In this document: in pieces, positions 17,304 through 25,034 of the stretch | Layout: every line of letters begins with the position of its first letter | Numbering within the stretch: position 1 is the first letter of the stretch | NCBI RefSeq assembly: GCF_030580865.1 | Contig: NZ_JAUQSY010000009.1 | Coordinates: 204,824-268,823 of the forward strand | Length of the DNA: 64,000 nt | Direction: 5' to 3' | From: Hymenobacter aranciens | Lineage (GTDB): Bacteria; Bacteroidota; Bacteroidia; Cytophagales; Hymenobacteraceae | Translations under genes and position numbers: made by a program | Notes under the pieces: generated by a model | The model's database searches: none | The model's input: the letters and a program-made list of their open reading frames with translations, nothing else | Told to the model about the DNA's origin: nothing

Positions 17304-17498
17304 CTAAATCAGCGTCACTTTTACAGCATTCGGGCCTTTTTTGCCCTGTGCTACTTCGTATTGCACGCGGTCGTTTTCACGAACGGAGCTCACTTGCAAA
17401 TCGCTGATGTGAACGAAAATGTCTTCGCCAGTTTCGTCGTTTTTGATGAAGCCAAAACCTTTGGTTTCATTAAAGAATTTTACCTTTCCGGTAGCCAT
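17304..17498 (-). CDS. Cold-shock domain protein (CspA family)
   Basis: Protein of 64 residues from the ATG at 17498 (MATGKVKFFNETKGFGFI). It is a single OB-fold that binds single-stranded nucleic acid, with RNP1 (KGFGFI) and RNP2 (DIFVHI) intact and normal length. It acts as an RNA chaperone that melts mRNA structure. The next gene downstream on the same strand is a DEAD-box helicase with its own promoter, so the two probably act in the same cold or RNA-folding response without being one operon. Confidence 0.95.
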   Translation of the reverse strand: MATGKVKFFNETKGFGFIKNDETGEDIFVHISDLQVSSVRENDRVQYEVAQGKKGPNAVKVTLI

Positions 17499-17562
17499 GA
17501 TGGTTGGTTGTGGAATTTCCCTAAGCTTATGGGCCACCGCGGCTTGCTTCCCTAGGTTGCGT

Positions 17563-17592
17563 CAAAGATAGGCATAATTTCCAAACGACAAA
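17563..17592 (-). promoter_or_regulatory. Promoter of the cold-shock gene
   Basis: Minus strand -7 TATCTTTG (17563-17570) with TTTG at 17589-17592, spacing 18. It predicts a leader of roughly 60 bases. Confidence 0.5.
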
Positions 17593-17647
17593 GTCAAACG
17601 TCTTTTTTTTCGGCTGCCGCCCTTTGCTTTCCTCCTCTCCTACTGCC

Positions 17648-18049
17648 ATGCCTGCACCCGCTGACCCTGCTTTTTCCTACAGCCACGAATTCACGGTGCC
17701 TGAAGCCGCCATCGATGCGCTGGGCCACGCCAACAACGTGGAATACCTGCGCTGGGTGCAGGATGTGGCCGGCGCGCACTGGGCCAACGTGTGCCCGCCG
17801 GATGAGTGCGAAAAGTACGTCTGGGTGGTGCGGGAGCACCATATTAAGTACCGGCACTCGGCTTACGCGGGCGAATTGCTGCGGGCTACCACTTGGGTGG
17901 GCGACACCCACGGGGCCACTTCGATGCGCCACACCCACCTCACCCGCGCTGCCGATGGGGTGCTACTGTGCGAGGCCGAAACCACCTGGGTGCTGCTCGA
18001 CCCCAGGAGTGGGCGGCCGGTGCGGGTGGAGGCGGAGGTGCTGGGGTAG
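17648..18049 (+). CDS. Acyl-CoA thioesterase (hot-dog fold, 4HBT/FatM type)
   Basis: Protein of about 133 residues from the ATG at 17648. Hot-dog motifs: HEFTVPEAAIDALGHANNVEYLRWVQD, in which the family's D-x-x-GHxNN-x-x-Y active-site helix is complete. It then has YRHSAYAGELLRATTWVGD and the closing strand. It hydrolyses acyl-CoA or hydroxybenzoyl-CoA-type thioesters. No pathway partner is evident next to it. An ATG 24 bases upstream is also possible. Confidence 0.85.
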   Translation: MPAPADPAFSYSHEFTVPEAAIDALGHANNVEYLRWVQDVAGAHWANVCPPDECEKYVWVVREHHIKYRHSAYAGELLRATTWVGDTHGATSMRHTHLTRAADGVLLCEAETTWVLLDPRSGRPVRVEAEVLG

Positions 18050-18102
18050 CTGCGGAAAAAGCTGTAAATTTCCCTGAGTTCACGTCATTTTCTCCATTAC
18101 TC

Positions 18103-18336
18103 ATGCCTGCTTTTCCCGAGCGTATTACTGCTAGCCACGAAGTGATGCTAGGTAAGCCTGTCATCCGTGGCACCCGTATTACGGTAGAATTACTGCTGCG
18201 CAAGTTGTCGCAAGGTGCTACGACTGCTGATTTGCTACTGATGTATCCGCAGCTAGCGACCGAAGATGTGCAGGCAGCCCTGGCATACGCTACGGCATTG
18301 TTGGCGGATGAGGAGATAATAAAGCTAGCTGCATGA
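18103..18336 (+). CDS. DUF433 antitoxin
   Basis: Protein of 77 residues. MPAFPERITASHEVMLGKPVIRGTRITVELLLRKLSQG... is the DUF433 signature (GKPxIRGTRI), a small winged-helix DNA-binding antitoxin. Its stop overlaps the start of the next gene by four bases (ATGA), the usual translational coupling of such pairs. It should neutralise and autoregulate the DUF5615 toxin. Confidence 0.88.
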   Translation: MPAFPERITASHEVMLGKPVIRGTRITVELLLRKLSQGATTADLLLMYPQLATEDVQAALAYATALLADEEIIKLAA

Positions 18337-18680
18337 TTCTAGCCGATGAGAATATTGGCCAGAGCCTGATTGAAGCACTACGCTCGGCAGGCTATGCGGT
18401 TAATTCCATTTACGAAACAGCCCGGGGAATAAGTGATGATGCAGTAATTATACGCTCACGCAACCCGCCGCAATTAATTCTGACCGAAGACAAGGATTTT
18501 GGCGAGTGGGTATTCGCGCACGGCATTCGCGATATTAGCGTTGTTTTTCTACGCTATGATTTTCGTGATACCGATTTATTAATTGCTACCCTGCTGGAAC
18601 TACTACGTACTCGGCAGCCCGATTTATTCGGTGCTTTCACCACCGTCGGAGTTCAGAAAATTCGTATTCGCCGGCTCTAA
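18333..18680 (+). CDS. DUF5615 PIN-like toxin
   Basis: Protein of 115 residues starting MILADENIGQSLIEAL, with the PIN-type acidic residues in ADEN and TEDKDFGEW, and a SVVFLRY strand. DUF5615 (Mut7-C-like) proteins pair with DUF433 and are predicted RNases of the VapC superfamily. Translation overlaps the antitoxin gene. The locus is more AT-rich than its surroundings, consistent with horizontal acquisition. Confidence 0.88.
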   Translation: MILADENIGQSLIEALRSAGYAVNSIYETARGISDDAVIIRSRNPPQLILTEDKDFGEWVFAHGIRDISVVFLRYDFRDTDLLIATLLELLRTRQPDLFGAFTTVGVQKIRIRRL

Positions 18681-18686
18681 TTTCTT

Positions 18687-21600
18687 ATGCCTCCTTCCTT
18701 CCGCATCTACTCATCCTCCGCCGGCTCGGGCAAAACCTACCAGCTGACAAAGGAATACCTCCTTCTGGCCCTCGGCTCCGACGACCCAGCATATTTCAAG
18801 CGCATCCTGGCCATCACGTTTACCAACGATGCGGCGGGGGAAATGAAGCATCGCATCGTTGATTCATTGCGGCGCTTTGCCTACTCTGAAGAAAACGCTA
18901 AACCGGATGCGCTGCTCAACGAAGTAGCCGTAGAGTTGGGCCTGAGCGCCGGGGAAGTGCGGCGGCGAGCGGCGGCCACGTTCCGGCTGCTGCTGTATCA
19001 CTATGCTGATTTTGCGGTGAGTACGATTGACTCGTTTGTGCAGCGGATTGTGACGGCGTTCACGCGGGAATTGGGGCTGCCGGCCACGTTTGAGGTGGAG
19101 CTGGATACGGATAGCGTGCTGCAAACGGCCGTGGCGGCGCTGCTCGACAAGGTGAACCGCGACCCGAACAGCGTGCTGCTGTCGCAAACGCTGGCGGAGT
19201 ATGCGCTGGGGCAGGCCGACGAGGGCAAAAGCTGGAGCCGGCTGCCGGAGGAGCTGGCGGGTTTCGGGCGTGCCTTGTTTAATGAGACGGTGCAGGAAGC
19301 GGTGACGCAATTGGGACTATTGTCGCTGGCCGATTTCCGGCGGCTGGACAAGGAAATCCGGGCGCGACGGGCGGAGATTGAGACGGCTTTTGTGCAGGCG
19401 AAGGAGCTGGGGACAAGCATTCTGGAAGACGCGGGCGTGAGCGTTGATGACTTGTATTACGGTAAGAGTGGCATCGGGAATTACGTGCAGAAGGGGGTGG
19501 CTTTATTGCAGCCCGACGCGGGGCCGAACAGCTACGTGCGCAAAACGCTGGACGAGGATAAATGGTACGGCGGCAAAATAAAAACGCCCGCCGACAAGGC
19601 GCGGGTAGATGCGGTGGCCGCGCCGCTACGCGACCTCGTGGAAACGCTGGATAAACTGCGCGCCACTTATGGGGCTGATTATATTCTGCTCAGCGCCATG
19701 CAGCCGTATTTATTTCACGCCTCGCTGCTGAGCGAATTAAATAAGGTTGTAGAGCAAATCAGTCGTGAGCGGAACGTGGTGCTGATTTCGGAATTTAACC
19801 GGCGCATTGCCAGCATTGTGCTGACTGAGCCGGTTCCGTTTATTTATGAGCGGCTGGGGGAGAAATTCCAGCACTTGCTGATTGACGAGTTTCAGGACAC
19901 CTCGGTGCTGCAGTGGAACAATTTGCTGCCGTTGGTGGAAAATACCATTGCCAACGGCCACTCCAGCCTAGCGGTGGGCGATGCCAAGCAGGCCATCTAC
20001 CGTTGGCGGGGGGGCGAGATGGAGCAGATTCTGCGGCTGCACCAGCGCAATACCGAGGCGCTGGTGCAGCGCACGCGGGAACCGGAAATGCGGGAATTAT
20101 TGCGTGGGCGCTACGAGGCACTGGAGCATGCGCTGGAGCCGAAGGCGTTGCAAATTAATTACCGCTCGGCGCGGGAAATAATTAATTTCAACAACGCTTT
20201 TTTCACGCAGCTCAGCGAGCGGCACGCCGAGCTGGAACTGGTGCGGGGGATTTACGACGCGCATTTCGGGCAGGAGGTACCGGCGGAGCAATCTACGGCA
20301 CAGCAGGGGCACGTCGAGGTGTTATTTACCCAGAAGGATGCGCCGGCGTTGCGCTACGACGCGGCGGCGGGCACTTACACCAGCGAGCCGCTGCCCGGGC
20401 ACCTGCCTGAGGCGCTACTGACCTACGACGAAAGCACCTGCTACCTGGCGCTGCAATTAATTGAGCAGGCGCTGCACGACGGCTATAAACTGGCCGACAT
20501 TGCCATTCTCTGCCGCACGCGCGGCGCCAGTAAAACGCTGGCCAAATTCCTGAAAGAGCGGGGCTACGAAATTATTTCGGCCGACTCGCTGGCGCTGGAA
20601 TTTGCGGAGGTGGTGAATCTGGTGGTCAGCATTTTCCGGGTGCTGCACCAGCCGGCCGACACGCTGGCCCGGGCCGAGGCACTGCTGCTGCTGGATAAGG
20701 TGGTGCGTCATTTATCGCCGACGCCGGCCCGGGCCCGGCACATTGCGGAGCTGGCCAATGACAAGCTCGCGGGGCCGTTTTTCGACGAGCTGCGGGCGCT
20801 GGGCTACGACGTGCAGGAGGAAGACACCGGCAACCTGGGCCTCTACGAGCTAGCCGAGCGGCTGCTCACGCTGTTTGGGCTGCTGGGGCGCAACGGGGAG
20901 AGCGAATACCTGTTTCGCTTCCTCGATTTGACGCTGGAGTACAGCCTGAAATTCGGGAATAACCTGGGCAATTTTCTCACTTTCTGGGACGAGCGCAAGG
21001 GCCGCATCAGCATCAATGCGCCGGGCGGGCGCGAGGCCATTACCATTACCACGGTACACAAGGCCAAGGGCCTGGCCTACGGGGTGGTTATCGTGCCCTT
21101 TGCCGACTGGAGCCTGGAGCCCTACCGGGGCACGCTGCTCTGGGGGCACCTGGCGGCCGAGGAAAAACCCTTCCCACAAATGCCGGAGGTGGCGGTGGTG
21201 AGCCTCAGCAAGGCCATGCAGCAGACGCCCCTGGCCGCGCAGTATGACGAGGAGCGGGAGAAGACTTTCCTGGAAGGCTTGAACACGCTGTACGTGGCGT
21301 TTACGCGGCCCCGGCACCGGCTGTATGTGATTAGCAAGTCACCAATGGAAAAAGTCGGGGCGGCGGTGTTAGGTGTTAGGTCTTCGGTATTGGGTGTTGG
21401 GGCTTTGGAAAATAATTCTACTCCAAAACCCAACACCGAAAACCAAATACCCAACACCCAATACCCAACACCCAAAACCGAAAACCCTGCCCCCCCCCAA
21501 CCCGCCGCCCGCAACGTGGCCGACCTCCTTATGGGCTACCTCCAGGCCCAAGGCCAGTGGCAGGAGGAACAGGTTTCGTTCGTCATCTCGCAAGGCAGCC

Positions 21601-22193
21601 CAGCCACTCAAACACTCAATACCCAACACCTAACCCCCAACACCTATCAACTCACCAACCTGCAGGCCGCGCCCTGGGACGACCGGCTCAAGCTGCGCCG
21701 CCACGCCACCACGCTCTTCGATTTTGACGAGCAGAAGCGCCTGAACGAGTGGAACCGCAAGCTGCACTACGGCCTGCGCCGCCTGCTCACGGCGGCCGAT
21801 GCCAGCCGGGTGGCCGGGCAGCTGGTGGCCGAGGGCATCATCGGGCAGCGCGAGCGGGTGGAGCTGATTGACGCCCTCACGGCGGTGGCTACCGACCCGC
21901 GCCTGGCGCCCTACTTTGCCGAGCACCTGAGCGTGGAAACGGAGCGCGAAATCCTGGTGGGTGGCGTGCGCCTGCGCACCTACAAGCCTGACCGCATCGT
22001 GCTCGAACCCTCCCTCGAAGAACACCACCGCATGGGCGGCCGCGTGACGCTATTAGATTTTAAATTGCCCCCGCCGCAGGAGCAGCACCGCCGCCAACTA
22101 CGCAATTATGCCACGCTGTTTGAGCAATTAGGGTATGCCGAGGTGCGCGGAATTATTTATTATTTCGGCTCGGATGAGGTGGTGGAGGTGTGA
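18687..22193 (+). CDS. UvrD/RecB-type helicase-nuclease (AddA-like)
   Basis: Protein of 1168 residues, an SF1A DNA helicase for double-strand break processing. Walker A SSSAGSGKT (9-17), LLIDEFQDTS (motif II), GDAKQAIYRWRGG (III), TVHKAKGLAYGVVIVP (V) and LNTLYVAFTRPRHRLYV (VI) are present. The C-terminus has a RecB-like PD-(D/E)XK nuclease (YKPDRIV ... VTLLDFKLP ... QLRNYATLF). Between motif VI and the nuclease, residues about 893-933 and 977-986 are encoded by inverted heptanucleotide arrays that read through in frame. No AddB partner is in the window. Confidence 0.9.
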   Translation: MPPSFRIYSSSAGSGKTYQLTKEYLLLALGSDDPAYFKRILAITFTNDAAGEMKHRIVDSLRRFAYSEENAKPDALLNEVAVELGLSAGEVRRRAAATFRLLLYHYADFAVSTIDSFVQRIVTAFTRELGLPATFEVELDTDSVLQTAVAALLDKVNRDPNSVLLSQTLAEYALGQADEGKSWSRLPEELAGFGRALFNETVQEAVTQLGLLSLADFRRLDKEIRARRAEIETAFVQAKELGTSILEDAGVSVDDLYYGKSGIGNYVQKGVALLQPDAGPNSYVRKTLDEDKWYGGKIKTPADKARVDAVAAPLRDLVETLDKLRATYGADYILLSAMQPYLFHASLLSELNKVVEQISRERNVVLISEFNRRIASIVLTEPVPFIYERLGEKFQHLLIDEFQDTSVLQWNNLLPLVENTIANGHSSLAVGDAKQAIYRWRGGEMEQILRLHQRNTEALVQRTREPEMRELLRGRYEALEHALEPKALQINYRSAREIINFNNAFFTQLSERHAELELVRGIYDAHFGQEVPAEQSTAQQGHVEVLFTQKDAPALRYDAAAGTYTSEPLPGHLPEALLTYDESTCYLALQLIEQALHDGYKLADIAILCRTRGASKTLAKFLKERGYEIISADSLALEFAEVVNLVVSIFRVLHQPADTLARAEALLLLDKVVRHLSPTPARARHIAELANDKLAGPFFDELRALGYDVQEEDTGNLGLYELAERLLTLFGLLGRNGESEYLFRFLDLTLEYSLKFGNNLGNFLTFWDERKGRISINAPGGREAITITTVHKAKGLAYGVVIVPFADWSLEPYRGTLLWGHLAAEEKPFPQMPEVAVVSLSKAMQQTPLAAQYDEEREKTFLEGLNTLYVAFTRPRHRLYVISKSPMEKVGAAVLGVRSSVLGVGALENNSTPKPNTENQIPNTQYPTPKTENPAPPQPAARNVADLLMGYLQAQGQWQEEQVSFVISQGSPATQTLNTQHLTPNTYQLTNLQAAPWDDRLKLRRHATTLFDFDEQKRLNEWNRKLHYGLRRLLTAADASRVAGQLVAEGIIGQRERVELIDALTAVATDPRLAPYFAEHLSVETEREILVGGVRLRTYKPDRIVLEPSLEEHHRMGGRVTLLDFKLPPPQEQHRRQLRNYATLFEQLGYAEVRGIIYYFGSDEVVEV
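21365..21486. repeat. Inverted heptanucleotide arrays inside the helicase gene
   Basis: Six 7-base units of the GGTGTTA type (21365-21406) face nine units of the CAACACC type (21424-21486) around a spacer of about 15 bases. The two arms are reverse complements in consensus, with several diverged units. The whole stretch is in frame in the helicase. The same unit pair, as perfect arrays, flanks the four-helix-bundle gene at 63408-64000. Confidence 0.85.
21617..21644. repeat. Short heptanucleotide array (4 units)
   Basis: CAATACC, CAACACC, TAACCCC and CAACACC in tandem, the same unit as the array at 21424-21486 and 130 bases further on. No matching left arm is adjacent. Confidence 0.7.
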
Positions 22194-22226
22194 TAAGCAG
22201 TTTATTTTATAAATAATCCCTGCGTA

Positions 22227-22592
22227 ATGAGTGTAAACATTACTATTGCCGGCAATACAGCAGTTGTTGCAATCAGCGGCTATTACGAGTTGGTAGACAT
22301 GGCAGAAATCATGGAACTGTACCACAATGGACGGGCTAGCGAGCTTACGTATATAATCTTCAACTGCCAGGACTGGGAAGCATTTAACGTATTTGGCAAT
22401 GAGCTTTTAATGCTTCATAATGAATCTAAAAACCGAGAGAATAATCCCTTATTCTGTGGAGTCAGTGATGGGCTTAGGAGTGTGCTGCTTCTCATGCATC
22501 CTCCAGAATTCCCCGCACCTTTATTTTTAGCTGATGTGGAAGAATGTCTAAGGTATATTTGGGATACTTATCCGATTCCACCTGTAGTCTAA
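22227..22592 (+). CDS. Hypothetical protein
   Basis: Protein of 121 residues that I do not recognise. It begins MSVNITIAGNTAVVAISGYYELVDM, a beta-rich start reminiscent of STAS-type domains but without a clear match, and ends with acidic helices. Codon use is AT-richer than the helicase upstream. A terminator follows at 22653. The frame is open on a plausible start and has no better overlapping candidate. Confidence 0.5.
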   Translation: MSVNITIAGNTAVVAISGYYELVDMAEIMELYHNGRASELTYIIFNCQDWEAFNVFGNELLMLHNESKNRENNPLFCGVSDGLRSVLLLMHPPEFPAPLFLADVEECLRYIWDTYPIPPVV

Positions 22593-22652
22593 TTATTCGC
22601 GTGCTCCTGTTTTATTGAATTGAAGTAAGATTTTACAACAAACCCTGCTTCT

Positions 22653-22697
22653 GAACCCCCTCGATGTCGCCACAGCGTCGAGGGTTCGCTTTTTTAG
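22653..22697 (+). terminator. Rho-independent terminator
   Basis: GAACCCCCTCGATG / CGTCGAGGGTTC hairpin followed by CGCTTTTTT, after the 121-residue hypothetical gene. Confidence 0.7.
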
Positions 22698-22766
22698 GAG
22701 CAACCGCTAACTTGGCGCCAGCACTGGTAGGGTGCGGATGATGACCGGTGGCGCCGAGCCATAAAA

Positions 22767-22940
22767 GTCTAAGGTGCTCGTGTCACCTCGCGCCGGGGCC
22801 ACCTTAGAGTCTAATGTGCTCGTGTCACCTCGCGCCGGGAGCACATTAGGCTCTAATGTGCTCGTGTCACCTCATGCCGGGTACACATTAGACCCTAATG
22901 TGCTCGTGTCACCTCGTGCCGAGGCCACATTAGAGTCTAA
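22767..22940. repeat. 42-bp tandem repeat array, each unit a hairpin
   Basis: Four complete units with exact 42-base period (starts 22767, 22809, 22851, 22893) and a partial fifth. Each unit has an 8-base stem, CTAAGGTG/CACCTTAG in unit 1 and CTAATGTG/CACATTAG in units 2-4, around a loop containing CTCGTGTCACCTC. An open frame runs through because 42 is a multiple of 3, but the paired arms and gene-free context argue for a DNA or RNA structure. Confidence 0.85.
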
Positions 22941-23064
22941 TGCGGGGAGTGCTGTATTGGGCGGTTGCAGTACGGGGGAATTTGGCTATTTGCTATTTTT
23001 TGTGCAACTTGGCGCTGCCGCTCCCAAGTGGTAGATGGCATCTTCACCCTTAACCCTTTATCAC

Positions 23065-23781
23065 ATGGCCGACCAGCCTAATTCCACCCCGGCTGCCACC
23101 GATGGCAGCGACGAAAAACCCATCAATCCAAAGCTGCTAATTCCCAAAAACGACGGCGCCCTGCTCGAAGTGGCCCGCCTCGTGATGGAGACCTGGGGGC
23201 TGGAAACGTGGTTTACCCTGCGCTGGAAAACGCAGGCCGAATTTGCCGCCCTCTACACTACGCTGGCGCAAAGCATCACCGACAAGCGCAGCGCCGCTAC
23301 CTCGCGCACCCCGCAAAGCCAGCGCCTGCAGGAGCTGGACGATGAGATGGACGAGGGCCTGCGGTTTTTGAAGAAGTATGTGGAGGAAGAAAACGGCTAC
23401 AACAAAGCCAAAACCGATGCCCGCCTGCCCGGCTTCGGGCTGGTGCCGCGCAAAGGCGGCGGCCTGGGGCTCGACATTGACCGCGACGAGCGCCGCGATG
23501 CCCTGCGCGACCTGCTGCTGCCGGCCGTGAAAAAGGCGGCCTTCAAAAACCGCCCCTACGGCACCGATTTCTGGCAAACCCGCTACGACGAATACAAAAC
23601 CCTGCTCGAAAACGCCGACGGCCTGGCCGGCACGGTGACGAAATCGGTGAGTAAAAAAGACGAAGCGAAGAAGGAGTTGCGCCGGGTGCTGCAGGCGGTA
23701 GTGTATGCCCTGCGCGCCAATTTCCCGGACATCTACGCCGCCGAGCTGCGGGCCTGGGGCTTTCGGAAAGTGAGTTATTGA
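23065..23781 (+). CDS. Hypothetical helical protein
   Basis: Protein of 238 residues from the ATG at 23065 (MADQPNSTPAATDGSDEKP). It is mostly alpha-helical and charged, with segments LEVARLVMETWGLETWFTLRWKTQAEF and RVLQAVVYALRANFPDIYAAELRAWGF. I recognise no domain. Ordinary GC-rich codon use and the terminator at 23801 support a real gene. A neighbouring 42-bp repeat array precedes it. Confidence 0.65.
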   Translation: MADQPNSTPAATDGSDEKPINPKLLIPKNDGALLEVARLVMETWGLETWFTLRWKTQAEFAALYTTLAQSITDKRSAATSRTPQSQRLQELDDEMDEGLRFLKKYVEEENGYNKAKTDARLPGFGLVPRKGGGLGLDIDRDERRDALRDLLLPAVKKAAFKNRPYGTDFWQTRYDEYKTLLENADGLAGTVTKSVSKKDEAKKELRRVLQAVVYALRANFPDIYAAELRAWGFRKVSY

Positions 23782-23800
23782 GTTGGTAGTTTAGCGTAGT

Positions 23801-23837
23801 AACAAGCCCCGTCGGCACAGTGCCGGTGGGGCTTGTT
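23801..23837. terminator. Bidirectional terminator
   Basis: AACAAGCCCCGTCGGCA and TGCCGGTGGGGCTTGTT arms around CAG, between convergent genes. Confidence 0.8.
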
Positions 23838-23854
23838 TGCGCGTAGGGCCTGGG

Positions 23855-24778
23855 CTATTTCGTGAGCCAGCCGTTGACGGCCAGCCAGTTTTGCAGGCGG
23901 TCCATCCAGAGGTCTTTCGTGCTGGGGTTATTCATCCCGAAACCGTGGCCGCCTTTCGGGTAAAGGTGCATCTCGGCGGGCACCTTGTGCTGGAGGCAGG
24001 CCTGGTAAAAGGCCAGACTGTTTTGTACCGGCACGAGGTCGTCGTCCTGGGTATGCACGAGGAAGGTGGGCGGCGTCTGGCGGCTCACCTGGCGGTCGGC
24101 CGAGTAGCGGATTTCCTGCGCCGCCGTGCGCTGGTCGCCCAGCAGGTTCTGGCGCGAGCCGGTGTGCGTAATGCTATCTGCAAAGCTGATAACCGGGTAA
24201 ATGAGCATCAGAAACGCCGGCCGCACCGACTCGGCCCCCGGCTGCTCCCCCACCGGCTGGGCAAACAAGGTGCCCGCCGTGGCCGCCAGGTGCCCCCCGG
24301 CCGAGAAGCCCATGATGCCGATACGCTCGGGGTTCACACCCCACTCGGCGGCGCGCTGGCGCACCAGGCGCAGGGCCTGCTGGGCATCGCGCAGCGGGGC
24401 GGTGCTGGGGTCGGGCTGGGCGGCGGGGTTGGGCAGGCGGTACTTCAGCACGAAGGCCGTCACGCCCATCTCGTTGAAGCGCCGGGCCACGTCGTGCCCC
24501 TCGTGGTCCATCGCCAGAATGCCGTAGCCCCCGCCAGGGCAGATGACGACAGCCGTGCCGGTAGCCGTAGCCTTTGGCGCTTGGTAGATGGTGAGCGTGG
24601 GCTTCGTCACCTGCGACAGGTGCACCCGGCCACCCGGCTGCGGCAATCGGGTTTCCACCACCTTATTGGGCTTGGAATTAGGGACCGGGCCGGGATAGAG
24701 CGGCACCTCCGGCGCCTGGGCCAGCGCCGGGCCGGCCAGCATCGCCAGCAGGCCGAAGGCAATGAGCAGGGTTTGCAT
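23855..24778 (-). CDS. Secreted alpha/beta-hydrolase esterase (BD-FAE/acetylxylan-esterase-like)
   Basis: Protein of 307 residues with a signal peptide (MQTLLIAFGLLAMLAGPALAQ). Esterase features are the oxyanion segment VVICPGGGYGILAMDHEG, the nucleophile elbow GIMGFSAGGHLA, and a later HTQDDDLVPV (Asp) and KGGHGFGM (His). This arrangement is typical of periplasmic carbohydrate esterases and prolyl-oligopeptidase-like lipases. It probably deacylates plant-polysaccharide fragments. It stands alone. Confidence 0.85.
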   Translation of the reverse strand: MQTLLIAFGLLAMLAGPALAQAPEVPLYPGPVPNSKPNKVVETRLPQPGGRVHLSQVTKPTLTIYQAPKATATGTAVVICPGGGYGILAMDHEGHDVARRFNEMGVTAFVLKYRLPNPAAQPDPSTAPLRDAQQALRLVRQRAAEWGVNPERIGIMGFSAGGHLAATAGTLFAQPVGEQPGAESVRPAFLMLIYPVISFADSITHTGSRQNLLGDQRTAAQEIRYSADRQVSRQTPPTFLVHTQDDDLVPVQNSLAFYQACLQHKVPAEMHLYPKGGHGFGMNNPSTKDLWMDRLQNWLAVNGWLTK

Positions 24779-24803
24779 AAAGCTAATCTTGAGGTGAAGA
24801 CGA

Positions 24804-24811
24804 CAAAGCTA
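24804..24811 (-). promoter_or_regulatory. -7 box TAGCTTTG for the esterase gene
   Basis: TAnnTTTG match on the minus strand, 25 bases upstream of the ATG at 24778. No convincing -33 box at the right distance. Confidence 0.4.
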
Positions 24812-25034
24812 CTAGCCCCACCAGCGAAGCACGTAGGCCAAACCCGTTCCTTCGGATTAATTCCAGCGATAATCCTATTAATTTTAACCCCAGGCCGGCG
24901 CCATCTTCACAATTAACCTCGCAAGTCGGGCGCTAAACTACTGACTCCCGCCCCCGTGCATCCATAGGGCCAGCCCTATTATCCCAGCACTCCCAAAATT
25001 GAACTATTCCGCACCAGCTGGCGTCTGGTTAGTC

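Noticed and set aside
22767..22940. CRISPR array
   Set aside because: Units are directly adjacent with no unique spacers, and no cas genes are present. The same applies to the 21-bp and 7-bp arrays.
22774..23034. 86-codon open frame across the 42-bp array as a repeat protein
   Set aside because: The 14-residue repeat arises because 42 is divisible by 3; the paired arms point to a nucleic-acid structure and there is no convincing start.
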